DNA of 64,000 nucleotides from Streptomyces sp. LBL (GTDB lineage Bacteria > Actinomycetota > Actinomycetes > Streptomycetales > Streptomycetaceae), in assembly GCF_029893585.1 (NCBI RefSeq), contig NZ_JARXYX010000003.1:290982-354981 (forward strand), in the 5' to 3' direction. Numbering within the stretch: the first letter of the stretch is position 1; each line of letters opens with the position of its first letter. Both the position numbers and the translations under genes were made by a program. Under the pieces are notes generated by a model. It was not told the DNA's origin and made no database searches. It saw only the letters and a program-made list of their open reading frames with translations. Below are positions 8,353 through 16,894 of the stretch, piece after piece.

Positions 8353-9504
8353 TCAGGCGATGGCGAGCGGCCGGTCGGCCAGGTAGTCGGCGAGCGGGCC
8401 GGTCATCCGAGGCCGGGACGGCGGGTGCAGGGACAGGCCGTGGGCGCAGGCGGCCAGGTGGCCGATCTCGTCGGACGTCATGAAGTTGAGGCCGCCGAGC
8501 AGTTCGACCGCGCGCGGGACGATGCGGCCCAGCGTGTCCTGGACGCCGTAGCGGACACACAGGGCCTGGGAGAGCGCGGACTCGCCGAGGTCACCGGTGT
8601 CGATCCGGCGGGCGATGCCCTCGGCGGCGGCCATCGCGGCCTCGGTCTCCACGAACAGGCGGACACGCTCGTGCTCGGGGATCCGGTCGTTGAGCAGCAC
8701 GCGTTCCACCAGGGCGCTCGCCGCACCGAGGTAGCTGCCCGTCATGAGTGCCTGGAACCAGACGAGTCCGGCCGTCTGCAGCTCGTCGAGACGCTGTCCG
8801 GCGGAGGTGGCGGTGCGCAGCAGGAGTTCCGGCGGGACGAGGACGTCGGTGAGCGTGACCTGTTCGCTCTCCGCTCCGGCGAGGAAGGCGCTGGACCAGA
8901 ACCCGCTGACGCTGAGGCCCTCGCTCCCGGCGGGCACCAGCGCCACCGCGAGTTCGTCGCCCTGGCCGTCCTCGCGGGGGACCATGACGCCGGCGGTCAG
9001 CACGTCCATGGAACGGGACAGGCTGCACGGGCGTTTGACACCGTTGATCCGTATGCCGTCCTCGGTCACCGTGGCCGTCATCGACGGCTCCAGGATCCCG
9101 GCGCCGCCACGCCCCTCGGCGAAGCCGGAGGCGATGACGCGGTTGGTGGACGCCACGCCTTCGATCAGCATCCATTCGAGCCCGTCGGTCTGTCCCCCGA
9201 CTTGGCCGAGGTGGCCGAGGCCGACCAGGGTGGCCACGGAGAAGTGGTGCATGGTGGTCGCCACGGCCAGGGACGGCGAGCGACTGCCGATGGCCCGCTG
9301 CACCCGCAGCGCGTCCAGCGCGGTGGCGCCCCGGCCCTGATGGGACTCGGGCACCAGGAGCCCCGGGCCGCCACTGTCCCGGAACAGCCGGACGCCGGGG
9401 CTGCCGGGCCGCTCCAGCTCCATGAGGGGCGTCTCGCGGAGCGCGGGGTCCAGGTCCGGGAGCAGCTTGGCCAGCGTGGTGCGTTCGCGTTCGAGGAATC
9501 TCAT
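8353..9504 (-). CDS. Acyl-CoA dehydrogenase-fold flavoenzyme, candidate amine N-hydroxylase
   Basis: 383 residues from the ATG at 9504, supported by GGAGGA ~10 bases upstream. Acyl-CoA dehydrogenase organisation is visible: N-terminal helices, 'GLLVPESHQGRGATALDALRV', the middle domain 'ASGFAEGRGGAGILEPSMTATV...GIRINGVKRPCSLSRSMD' and a C-terminal helical domain ending 'LHPPSRPRM'. I do not see the YEG-type catalytic Glu of true dehydrogenases. Flavin-dependent N-hydroxylases such as the valanimycin enzyme VlmH share this fold and use a separate flavin reductase (VlmR); a flavin reductase is encoded in the same operon. An amine N-hydroxylase is therefore favoured over fatty-acid desaturation, by inference. 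Confidence 0.75.
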   Translation of the reverse strand: MRFLERERTTLAKLLPDLDPALRETPLMELERPGSPGVRLFRDSGGPGLLVPESHQGRGATALDALRVQRAIGSRSPSLAVATTMHHFSVATLVGLGHLGQVGGQTDGLEWMLIEGVASTNRVIASGFAEGRGGAGILEPSMTATVTEDGIRINGVKRPCSLSRSMDVLTAGVMVPREDGQGDELAVALVPAGSEGLSVSGFWSSAFLAGAESEQVTLTDVLVPPELLLRTATSAGQRLDELQTAGLVWFQALMTGSYLGAASALVERVLLNDRIPEHERVRLFVETEAAMAAAEGIARRIDTGDLGESALSQALCVRYGVQDTLGRIVPRAVELLGGLNFMTSDEIGHLAACAHGLSLHPPSRPRMTGPLADYLADRPLAIA

Positions 9505-9587
9505 GGACGTGCGGTCCTCCAGAGTGAGACGGATAACACGCGGGGTCGTGGAGCGTCGGTCATACGGCGTCGGTGATACGGCGTCGG

Positions 9588-10550
9588 TCATACGGCGTTG
9601 GTGGCGCGCAGCAGTTGCCATACGGCGCCGAGGCGGGGGCGGCCCAGGAAGGCGATGTACTCGGGGAGGACGGCGTGCGGGGCCCACTTCTCCTTGTATC
9701 CGAGCTGGGAGGCCGCGGGGTAGATGGCTTTTCCACGCTCTGCCAGCAGTCGGGCGAAGCGCGTGAACGCCCGGCTCGCGCCCGGCACTTCGTGTTCCGC
9801 GGCGAGTCCGGTGAACGGGGTGAAGCCGAAGTGCAGCCACCCGGCGCCGTCTTCGAGGAAACGGTCCATGACGGTGGCGTTGAGTGCCTCCATCACGCCG
9901 GGCGGCGCGTCGGGCCGCCGCCTGCTGAGGTCGTGCAGCCAGCCGGGCCGACTGCCGTAGACGGGCGAGTAGTTGATGTATCCGACGGCCTCGCCGTCGA
10001 TACGGCCGACGAACAGCCGGCGGTGTCGTTGCAGCGGCCCGGTCCGCTGGCCGACGAGGAAGCGCAGCTCCTTGACGTGCCGGCCCTTGTCCCGCAGCCA
10101 GCGATCGTCCAGCCGGTCGAGTGCGTGGCAGTCGTCGCCGTGCCGCACCTCGGCCACCTCGAGGCCTGCCCGCCGGGCCCGCGAGATCTTGTTCCGCAGC
10201 CGCACGAACCGGGAGCCGCGCAGGGTGAAACGGGTCAGGTCGACGGCGTACGACGACCCGAGCTGGTTGACCGTGAAGCCCTGCCGCGCGTACAACTCGG
10301 CGTCCGCCCGCTGGAGCTGCACCGCGGCCAGCCGGGGCCCGGCCTCGGTCACGAAGGAGGCCAGCAGCCGCTCACGTTGCTCCGGCGCGGTGAAGGGGGC
10401 ACCGAATTGCAGAACGTAACGACCCGATCGGCGATAGGCACAGGCGCCCTCGAAACGTTCGTCACGGAAGTATTCGTTCCCGCTGTTCAGGGCGAGAAAG
10501 GCGCTGGGGTTGTCACTGTGCTCGGCCAGAGCGTCAAGCACGGACGGCAT
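9588..10550 (-). CDS. DUF2156 / MprF C-domain-like aminoacyl transferase (VlmA-type candidate)
   Basis: 320 residues, soluble. It matches the catalytic C-terminal domain of phosphatidylglycerol lysyltransferases (tandem GNAT fold, uses aminoacyl-tRNA): 'LRNKISRARRAGLEV', 'FVGRIDGEAVGYINYSPVYGSRPGWLHDLSRRRPDAPPG', 'GAGWLHFGFTPFTGL' and the end 'LGYKEKWAPHAVLPEYIAF'. The N-terminal multi-TM flippase of MprF is absent. Valanimycin VlmA, which moves serine from seryl-tRNA to a hydroxylamine, is related to this class. Next to an N-hydroxylase candidate, the same role is the best hypothesis. Its start lies inside the end of the upstream membrane-protein gene (17-base overlap). A lipid aminoacyl transferase is the alternative. 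Confidence 0.75.
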   Translation of the reverse strand: MPSVLDALAEHSDNPSAFLALNSGNEYFRDERFEGACAYRRSGRYVLQFGAPFTAPEQRERLLASFVTEAGPRLAAVQLQRADAELYARQGFTVNQLGSSYAVDLTRFTLRGSRFVRLRNKISRARRAGLEVAEVRHGDDCHALDRLDDRWLRDKGRHVKELRFLVGQRTGPLQRHRRLFVGRIDGEAVGYINYSPVYGSRPGWLHDLSRRRPDAPPGVMEALNATVMDRFLEDGAGWLHFGFTPFTGLAAEHEVPGASRAFTRFARLLAERGKAIYPAASQLGYKEKWAPHAVLPEYIAFLGRPRLGAVWQLLRATNAV

Positions 10551-10980
10551 TCGAGTCCTCCAGGGAATTCCTCGGTTCGAAAGGAACGATGAAGGGTTTC
10601 AGGGAGTTTCCGAAGAGCGCCCGGTCGCCCATGAGATGGATGGGAAGGGCGAGCAGGGCCCATTCCGGGCGGACGAACAACGCCCAGGCTCCGGCCAGCG
10701 CACCGGCCGTGACCAGGCTGTGCATCACGTTGTAGGCCACGTAGTAACGGCGGGGGGTCCGGCGGCCCCGGCTGCGTCGGAAGGCGAGCGCCCCGGGGAG
10801 GTAGCCGATGACGTCGATCACCGCGAACAGTGCGACGAACACGCCCCAGCGGATCTCCGAAAGGTGCTGGAAGGCGAGCACGAGGGAAACAGCAAGAATG
10901 GCCAGCCATTCAAGTCGGCAGAGCGCGAAGGTAGTTTTCGTCTCGAATCTGTTCTTGGCGTCCACGGGCGCTCCTTTCAC
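10534..10980 (-). CDS. Small integral membrane protein, first gene of the operon
   Basis: 148 residues with about four hydrophobic segments (roughly residues 25-43, 48-70, 88-106 and 108-124) and a charged loop 'FRRSRGRRTPRRYY' between the second and third. I do not recognise a named domain. Conserved-looking features are 'HLMGDRALFGNSLKPF' near the C-terminus and 'DVIGYLPGALAFRR'. The start could also be a GTG a few codons in. It overlaps the DUF2156 gene, so both are translated together. Azoxy pathways contain membrane proteins of unknown function required for N-N bond formation (for example VlmO), and this protein is in the equivalent position beside the VlmA-like gene; that parallel is inference. 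Confidence 0.65.
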   Translation of the reverse strand: MKGAPVDAKNRFETKTTFALCRLEWLAILAVSLVLAFQHLSEIRWGVFVALFAVIDVIGYLPGALAFRRSRGRRTPRRYYVAYNVMHSLVTAGALAGAWALFVRPEWALLALPIHLMGDRALFGNSLKPFIVPFEPRNSLEDSNAVRA

Positions 10981-11221
10981 CCCTGATTACGCACGAGCGG
11001 GTGCGACCCCTCGTAAATCCCGGGTTGCCTTGTTCCCACGGCGAACCCACGGCGGTCCTACGGCGCTCCCACAGCGGCCCTACGGCGGTCCCATGGCGGT
11101 CCTACGGGGCCCCACCGGGTTCCCACGGCCAGTTGTTCACCTGCGGTTTGCGTGTGCGCTGCGGCGCCCCAGTAGGTGTGGGACTGCACACTGGCCGGAT
11201 CCCGCCCCTGGAGGCCTCTCC
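10981..11221. other. Divergent intergenic region with degenerate repeats
   Basis: 241 bases between the operon's first gene (-) and phoD-like gene (+); it must hold both promoters. From 11038 to ~11125 it consists of degenerate ~13-base units built on 'cctacggcggtcc' and 'cccacggcg'. No clear hexamers could be assigned. GGAGG at 11209 serves the downstream ATG. Confidence 0.6.
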
Positions 11222-12808
11222 ATGTCACACCGTCCGCTCCCCGCCCGTCGCAGCGTCCTGCGCGGATCCCTGGCCGCCTCGGCGGCCCTGACCCTGCCCA
11301 CCGCCCTCGGCGCGGCACCGGCCCTCGCCCTGTCCGGGCGCCCGAAGGCGGGTTGGGGCGTACAGACGGGAGACGTGAGCGCCGACTCGGGACTGGTGTG
11401 GGTGCGGTCCGACCGGCCCGCCCGGATGATCGTCGAGACGTCCGCGACCGAGTCGTTCCGCAACCCGCGCAGATGGCACGGCCCGCTGCTCGGCGCGGAC
11501 ACCGACTTCACCGGCACCACCCGGCTGCACGGACTGCCCTCGGGCGAGCAGATCCACTACCGCGTCCTGCTGGCCGACCCGGACGACCCACGCCGCACCG
11601 GAGAGCCGGTCGCCGGCACGTTCCGTACCGTGTCGCCGCGCAGGGGCCACGGCGTGCGCTTCCTGTGGTCCGGTGACCTGGCCGGGCAGGGCTGGGGCAT
11701 CAACCCCGACTTCGGCGGCTACACGATCTACAAGGCGATGGCCGGGCTCGACCCCGACTTCTTCCTCTGCAGCGGCGACAACATCTACGCCGACGGCCCG
11801 ATCGCGGCGACGCAGGCCCTGCCCGACGGCAGCACCTGGCGGAACATCACCACCGAGGAGAAGTCCAAGGTCGCCGAGACCCTGGCCGAGTTCCGCGGCA
11901 ACTTCCGCTACAACCTGCTGGACGAGAACCTCAAGCGGTTCAACGCCCAGGTGCCGTCCGTCATCCAGTGGGACGACCACGAGGTCCGCAACAACTGGTA
12001 CCCGGGCGAGGTCATCGCGACCACGGACACCCGTTACACCGAGAAGAGCGTGGACGTGCTGGCGGAGCGTGCCCGGCGCGCGTTCAGCGAGTACTTCCCG
12101 ATCTCCACGCTGCGGCCGGGCGCGCGGGACGGCCGGGTGCACCGGGTGCTGCGGCAGGGCCCGCTGCTGGATGTGTTCGTGCTCGACATGCGGACGTACC
12201 GCAACGCCAACTCGCCCGACGACCAGACCGTGGACCCGCAGGGCATCCTCGGCCGGGAGCAGTTGGAGTGGCTCAAGCGGGAGCTGTCGCGCTCGCGTGC
12301 GGTGTGGAAGGTGATCGCCGCCGACATGCCGCTGGGCCTGGTGGTTCCGGACACCACCGAGGGCCGGCCGAACATCGAGGCCGTGGCGCAGGGCGAACCG
12401 GGCGCGCCACTCGGGCGTGAGCTGCAGATCGCCGAGCTGCTGCGGTACATCAAGCACCAGCGGATCACCGGCACGGTATGGCTGACGGCCGACGTGCACC
12501 ACACCTCGGCGCAGCACTACCAGCCTTCGCGGGCCGCCTTCACCGACTTCGAGCCGTTCTGGGAGTTCGTGTCCGGGCCGCTGAACGCGGGCGCCTTCCC
12601 GGCCAGCGCGCTCGACAACACCTTCGGTCCGGAGCGGGTGTTCGTGAAGGCACCGACCGCCTCCAACGTGTCGCCCGCCGGCGGCTACCAGTTCTTCGGC
12701 GAGGTCGACATCGACGGCCACAGCGGGGAGCTGACGGTACGGCTGCGCGAGCAGGACGGCACCGTACTGTTCACCCAGGTGCTCCAGCCGGGCCGGGTCG
12801 GCCAGTAG
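11222..12808 (+). CDS. phoD: PhoD-like alkaline phosphatase, Tat-exported
   Basis: 528 residues from the ATG at 11222 (GGAGG 8 bases upstream). The N-terminus 'PARRSVLRGSLAASAALTLP' is a twin-arginine signal followed by an Ala-rich segment ending near 'ALALSGRP', so the protein is exported folded with its metals. The PhoD N-domain (residues ~40-145) and metallophosphatase core follow, with 'LWSGDLAGQGWG', 'FFLCSGDNIYADG', 'IQWDDHEVRNNW' and 'GTVWLTADVHHTS' supplying the metal-ligand Asp/His/Asn residues. Members hydrolyse phosphodiesters or wall teichoic-acid-type phosphate, and are often PhoP-induced; no PHO box was identified by eye. The gene symbol is a family-level assignment. Confidence 0.88.
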   Translation: MSHRPLPARRSVLRGSLAASAALTLPTALGAAPALALSGRPKAGWGVQTGDVSADSGLVWVRSDRPARMIVETSATESFRNPRRWHGPLLGADTDFTGTTRLHGLPSGEQIHYRVLLADPDDPRRTGEPVAGTFRTVSPRRGHGVRFLWSGDLAGQGWGINPDFGGYTIYKAMAGLDPDFFLCSGDNIYADGPIAATQALPDGSTWRNITTEEKSKVAETLAEFRGNFRYNLLDENLKRFNAQVPSVIQWDDHEVRNNWYPGEVIATTDTRYTEKSVDVLAERARRAFSEYFPISTLRPGARDGRVHRVLRQGPLLDVFVLDMRTYRNANSPDDQTVDPQGILGREQLEWLKRELSRSRAVWKVIAADMPLGLVVPDTTEGRPNIEAVAQGEPGAPLGRELQIAELLRYIKHQRITGTVWLTADVHHTSAQHYQPSRAAFTDFEPFWEFVSGPLNAGAFPASALDNTFGPERVFVKAPTASNVSPAGGYQFFGEVDIDGHSGELTVRLREQDGTVLFTQVLQPGRVGQ

Positions 12809-12843
12809 TCTCCCGACACGGCAACTCCCGTACGCTGAAAGGC

Positions 12844-12876
12844 GTCGCGCACCGGCGTCATCTCCCGGTGCGCGAC
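12844..12876 (+). terminator. Hairpin downstream of phoD-like gene
   Basis: Perfect 12-bp stem GTCGCGCACCGG / CCGGTGCGCGAC with 9-base loop, 35 bases after the phosphatase stop. Confidence 0.75.
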
Positions 12877-13004
12877 TCGTGCTCGCGGCGAAACCGTACA
12901 CATTAAAACCATACAAAGAAAAACAAAAGGGTACGGAAGCATACTTTACCGATCAGTTACAGAGCGTTCGTGATCACGCAACACGCTTCCTTCACAGTGG
13001 TCGC
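12877..13004 (+). promoter_or_regulatory. AT-rich promoter region of the ACT-GNAT gene
   Basis: Between the hairpin and the ATG at 13005 the sequence drops to AT-rich (12895-12960, runs such as 'acattaaaaccatacaaag'), in sharp contrast to the surroundings. This is the only evident promoter zone for the downstream gene. Exact -35/-10 boxes are not assigned. Confidence 0.45.
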
Positions 13005-14501
13005 ATGACTCGAGAAGTGTCTGCTGTGACACGTACGAAAAACGGCCGTCCCGTCCACCACTGGCGACGCGACGTGGTCGAACTCGCCGCCCTGTTCACG
13101 GCCGTCGCCGTGGCGGACGCCGTGGCGAACCTGGTCGGCCACGGCCCGGACGGGCCGGCGCTGCTGGTGGCCTCGGCGGTCGTACTGATCACCACTGCGG
13201 CCTTCCACACATGGTGGTCACGCCGCCACGGTCACGCCCCTCCGACGAGCGATACCGACGCCCGGCCACTGCCCGGGAAACAGCAGGCCGGGCCGTCCGG
13301 CCGGCCGGCGGCAAGCGCGGACCCCGTGACCGCGGATCCCGTGACCGCGGATCCCGTGACCGCGGATCCCGTGACCGGGGAAAGCACGCTGTGGCGGATG
13401 CGGACGACGGTGAAGGACGAGCCGGGCTCGCTGGCCGCCCTGTGCGCGGCCCTCGGCGGGCAGCGGGTCGACATCCTGAGTCTGCAGACGCATCCGCTGG
13501 CCGACGGCACGGTGGACGAGTTCCTGCTGCGCGCCCCCGCGGGGCTCGCAGGCTCCGGGATCACCCGTGAGGTCGCGCTGGCCGGAGGCTTTGACACCTG
13601 GATCGAGCGGGCGGACGCCCACGACCTGGTGGACGCCCCGACCCGGGTCCTGGGCCTCGCCGCCCGTACGGCACTGGACGCGGCGGAACTCCCCCTGGCT
13701 CTACGGCAGTTGCTGGGACGGTGCACCATCCGCTCAGTGCCCGCCAAGCCCGCGGCCGGAGGCGGCCGGACGCCGCAGGACGTGCCGGTGGAAGGCGTGT
13801 TGGAGGACACCGTGATGCGGCTGAGGGCGCCGGAAGGCGGAGTGATCAGCGTGGAGCGGCCGTACCTGCCGTTCACCCCGACCGAGTTCGCGCGGGCGCG
13901 CGCCCTGGTGGAGCTGGACGCGCGGCTCGGTCCGCGGGTGCCGCGCAGCCAGGAAGCGATGACGCTGCCCGAGGGCAACGCGATCACCGTGCGCCGGGTC
14001 GACACCGGTGACCTGGAAGCCGCGAAGGCGATGCACGAGCGGTGCTCGGCGCGGACCCTCGGGATGCGCTACCACGGGCCGGTTCCTGACGCCGACCGCT
14101 ATCTGCGGCACCTGCTCAGCCCGCGCTTCGGCCGGACGCTCGCCGTGCAGGCCCCCTCCGGGCGCATCGTCGGACTCGGCCATCTGCTGTGGGACGGGGA
14201 CGAGACGGAGGTCGCGCTGCTCGTCGAGGACGCCTGGCAGCGGCGCGGCGTCGGCGCCGAACTCCTGGGCCGACTGGTGGCGATGGCGGTCGAGGCCGGC
14301 TGCGAGAGCGTCTACGCGGTGACGCAGTCGTCCAACACCGGCATGGTCGCCGCGATGCGCGGGCTCGGGCTCCCCCTCGACTACCAGATCGAGGAGGGCA
14401 CCCTGGTGATCACGGCCCGACTGGACACGACCCCGGTCACCGCCGCACTTCCGCCGTACGAGCAGGACCGGACGTTCGGCGAGGAGATCGTGCGGGACTA
14501 G
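13005..14501 (+). CDS. Membrane-anchored ACT-like / GNAT acetyltransferase fusion
   Basis: 498 residues from the ATG at 13005; the frame is open to 12879 but that is AT-rich leader. Order: a hydrophobic region at residues ~20-60 ('VVELAALFTAVAVADAVANL' and 'ALLVASAVVLITTAAFHTWW', two TM segments), a linker with four ADPVT units (residues 105-124), an ACT-like amino-acid-binding domain (~130-210, 'RMRTTVKDEPGSLAALCAALGGQRVDILS'), a middle region, and a GNAT domain (~325-475; 'EVALLVEDAWQRRGVGAELLGRLVAMA' is the acetyl-CoA loop). ACT plus GNAT suggests acetylation controlled by a small ligand, as in amino-acid-responsive protein acetyltransferases of actinomycetes. Substrate unknown. Confidence 0.75.
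   Translation: MTREVSAVTRTKNGRPVHHWRRDVVELAALFTAVAVADAVANLVGHGPDGPALLVASAVVLITTAAFHTWWSRRHGHAPPTSDTDARPLPGKQQAGPSGRPAASADPVTADPVTADPVTADPVTGESTLWRMRTTVKDEPGSLAALCAALGGQRVDILSLQTHPLADGTVDEFLLRAPAGLAGSGITREVALAGGFDTWIERADAHDLVDAPTRVLGLAARTALDAAELPLALRQLLGRCTIRSVPAKPAAGGGRTPQDVPVEGVLEDTVMRLRAPEGGVISVERPYLPFTPTEFARARALVELDARLGPRVPRSQEAMTLPEGNAITVRRVDTGDLEAAKAMHERCSARTLGMRYHGPVPDADRYLRHLLSPRFGRTLAVQAPSGRIVGLGHLLWDGDETEVALLVEDAWQRRGVGAELLGRLVAMAVEAGCESVYAVTQSSNTGMVAAMRGLGLPLDYQIEEGTLVITARLDTTPVTAALPPYEQDRTFGEEIVRD
13317..13376 (+). repeat. 15-bp in-frame tandem repeat, 4 copies (ADPVT)
   Basis: Units at 13317, 13332, 13347 and 13362 each encode Ala-Asp-Pro-Val-Thr in the linker between the membrane segments and the ACT-like domain. 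Copies 2-4 are identical at the DNA level. Confidence 0.95.
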
Positions 14502-14749
14502 GCGTGGGCCAGGCGTCGCCCATGCCCACTCCGGCTCGGCTGACGGCTCGGCGGGTGCGGCGGGCCGTTCGGCCGGCGGATGTGCATACCGCCGGGGGCG
14601 CGGTGGCGATGCCTGCCCGGCGCAGTCGCCCGGCGCAGGTTTCCGGCTCAGTCGTCCGGCTCAGTCGTCCGGCGAATCCACGTCGCGGCGACCAGCCGTC
14701 GGCTCAATCCGAGTGACGCGCGGCAGCCCCTCGTACGAGGATGGAGCGC
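14502..14749. other. Intergenic region, no gene seen
   Basis: 248 bases of GC-rich sequence with short direct repeats ('cggctcagtcgtc' twice near 14646-14672, 'ggctcggc' words). GAGGATGGAG immediately precedes the chosen ATG at 14750. Confidence 0.5.
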
Positions 14750-16441
14750 ATGTCAGAGACCAAGAGCCCGCTCCCCCGCGAGGTCGCCGACGCCTATGTC
14801 GACGAGCTCATCGCCCTCGACCCGGTCACCGGTACGTATCTCGGCGTGCAGGACAGTTCGCGTCGCCTGCCCGATCTCTCGCCCGCGGGCCAGGAAGCCG
14901 TCGCGGACCTCGCGCGCAGGACCCTCGCGCGACTCGACGAGGCCGAACGGCGGCCCGGTGCGGACCGCGACATCGAGCGCCGGTGTGCCCGTCTGCTGCG
15001 CGAGCGGCTCAGCGCGGAGCTCGCCGTGCACGAGGCCGACGAGGGCCTGCGGGCGGTCGGCAACATGGCCACGCCCGCGCACTCGGTGCGTGCGGTCTTC
15101 ACCGTCACGCCCGCGCAGACCGACGAGGACTGGGCCGCGATCGCCGAACGCCTGCGCGGGGTGCCGGCCGCGCTGGCCGGCTACCGGGAGTCCCTCGCAC
15201 TGGGGCTGGAACGCAAGCTGTACGCCGGCCCGCGCCCGACCGCCACGTTCGTCGGCCAGCTCACCGAGTGGGCGGACACGGACGGCGAAGGCACCGGCTG
15301 GTTCGAGGTGTTCGCGTCGGACGGTCCCGAGGCGCTGCGCGCGGAACTCGACGAGGCCGCCCGCGCGGCGACCGGCGCCCTGGTGGAACTGCGGGACTGG
15401 ATACGCGAGGTGTACGCGCCGGCGATCGAGGGTGCCCCGAACACGGTGGGCCGTGAGCGCTACGCCCGCTGGGCACGCTACTTCAACGGCACCGACCTCG
15501 ACCTGGACGAGGCGTACGCGTACGGCTGGGCCGAGTACCACCGGCTGCTCGCCGAGATGAAGCTGGAGGCCGAGAAAATCCTGCCCGGCGCCGAGACGCC
15601 CTGGGTGGCGCTCGCCCACCTCGACGAGCACGGCAAGCACATCGAGGGCGTCGACGAGGTTCGCGACTGGCTGCAGGGCCTGATGGACCAGGCCATCGAC
15701 GCGCTCGACGGCACCCACTTCGAACTCGCCGAGCGGGTCCGCAAGGTGGAGTCGCGCATCGCGCCCCCCGGCGGCGCGGCGGCCCCGTACTACACGGCCC
15801 CGTCGGAGGACTTCTCCCGCCCGGGCTGCACCTGGCTGCCGACGATGGGCCAGACCCGCTTCCCGGTCTACGACCTCGTCTCGACCTGGTACCACGAGGG
15901 CGTCCCCGGCCATCACCTGCAACTCGCCCAGTGGGTGCACGTCTCGAAGAGCCTCTCCCGCTACCAGGCCTCCGTCGGCATGGTCAGCGCCAACGCGGAG
16001 GGCTGGGCGCTGTACGCGGAGCGGCTGATGGACGAGCTGGGCTTCCTCACGGACGCGGAGCAGCGCCTCGGCTACCTCGACGCGCAGATGATGCGGGCCG
16101 CCCGGGTCATCGTCGACATCGGCATGCACCTGGAGCTGGAGATCCCGGCGGACTCCCCGTTCCACCCCGGTGAGCGCTGGACGCCGGAGCTGGCACAGGA
16201 GTTCTTCGGCGCGCACAGCAGCCGTCCGGCGGACTTCGTGGAGAGCGAGCTGACCCGCTATCTGACGATCCCGGGACAGGCGATCGGCTACAAGATCGGC
16301 GAGCGGGCCTGGCTGCTGGGCCGGGAAAAGGCGCGTGAACGGCACGGCGAGGCCTTCGACCTCAAAGCCTGGCACATGGCGGCCCTGTCGCAGGGCTCGC
16401 TGGGCCTGGACGACCTGGTGGAGGAACTGTCCGCCCTCTGA
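14750..16441 (+). CDS. DUF885 family protein (putative metallopeptidase-like)
   Basis: 563 residues, usual length for the family. The ATG at 14750 is preferred because GAGGATGGAG precedes it; an in-frame ATG three codons earlier is possible. The hallmark of DUF885 is present: 'WYHEGVPGHHLQLAQ' near residue 380, a HE...PGHH pattern resembling a zinc-peptidase active site, followed by 'NAEGWALYAERLMDELGF' (Glu as a candidate third ligand). The N-terminal half is helical and highly charged. No signal peptide, so it is likely cytoplasmic. Some relatives are described as carboxypeptidase-like, but the substrate is unknown. Confidence 0.85.
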   Translation: MSETKSPLPREVADAYVDELIALDPVTGTYLGVQDSSRRLPDLSPAGQEAVADLARRTLARLDEAERRPGADRDIERRCARLLRERLSAELAVHEADEGLRAVGNMATPAHSVRAVFTVTPAQTDEDWAAIAERLRGVPAALAGYRESLALGLERKLYAGPRPTATFVGQLTEWADTDGEGTGWFEVFASDGPEALRAELDEAARAATGALVELRDWIREVYAPAIEGAPNTVGRERYARWARYFNGTDLDLDEAYAYGWAEYHRLLAEMKLEAEKILPGAETPWVALAHLDEHGKHIEGVDEVRDWLQGLMDQAIDALDGTHFELAERVRKVESRIAPPGGAAAPYYTAPSEDFSRPGCTWLPTMGQTRFPVYDLVSTWYHEGVPGHHLQLAQWVHVSKSLSRYQASVGMVSANAEGWALYAERLMDELGFLTDAEQRLGYLDAQMMRAARVIVDIGMHLELEIPADSPFHPGERWTPELAQEFFGAHSSRPADFVESELTRYLTIPGQAIGYKIGERAWLLGREKARERHGEAFDLKAWHMAALSQGSLGLDDLVEELSAL

Positions 16442-16490
16442 TCAAGACGCCTGATCGAAATTCCCGATCAAGAAGGTTCCTCAAGACGCC

Positions 16491-16522
16491 TGATCAAACC
16501 GTTTGATCACACGGTTTGATCA
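16491..16522. terminator. Hairpin between convergent genes, with direct repeats
   Basis: Perfect 11-bp arms TGATCAAACCG / CGGTTTGATCA around a 10-base loop. Upstream, the 15-mer TCAAGACGCCTGATC occurs twice (16442 and 16481). The right arm overlaps the stop codon of the SDR relic. Confidence 0.65.
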
Positions 16523-16767
16523 CCGCCGGAAGCCGCCTTCCGAGTCGATCACCTGACCCGTGACCCAGTCCGCCTCGTCCGTCGCCAGCCACGCGATGAG
16601 GCGGGCCGGGTCGTCGGGCATGCCCCAGCGGCCGGCCGGGAACATCGCGGCGACGGCGTCGTACGCCTCGCCCGCCCGGTGACCAGGGCGGTACGACCGC
16701 GCAGGGGCAGCGGGTCACGGCGCAGCTCCTCCGGGGCGGGGTGCGGGAGTCGAGGCATACGGATCAT
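16520..16767 (-). pseudogene. SDR oxidoreductase with large internal deletion
   Basis: Reading from ~16767, the first ~30 codons ('MPRLPHPAPEELRRDPLPLR', then 'GRTALVTG') are the N-terminus of a short-chain dehydrogenase up to the start of the TGxxxGxG motif. At about 16675 the frame shifts into a second frame giving 'RAGEAYDAVAAMFPAGRWGM', then 'DWVTGQVIDSEGGF', the standard C-terminus of the same family ending at the TGA at 16520. Roughly 180 codons of the core, including the SYK catalytic region, are missing. The junction lies in a GGGCGGGC-type sequence, suggesting a deletion between short repeats. Not functional. Confidence 0.75.
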
Positions 16768-16894
16768 GGTGGACGGTTGCGGGGTCGGGCGCACGTGGTT
16801 TTCTTGGACGGGGCCTCACCACCCCCTTCCTCGTGCGCGGCCCGGCCGACGGGTTCCACCTGCCCTATGTGTGCACCAGCTGACATCTACGAGG

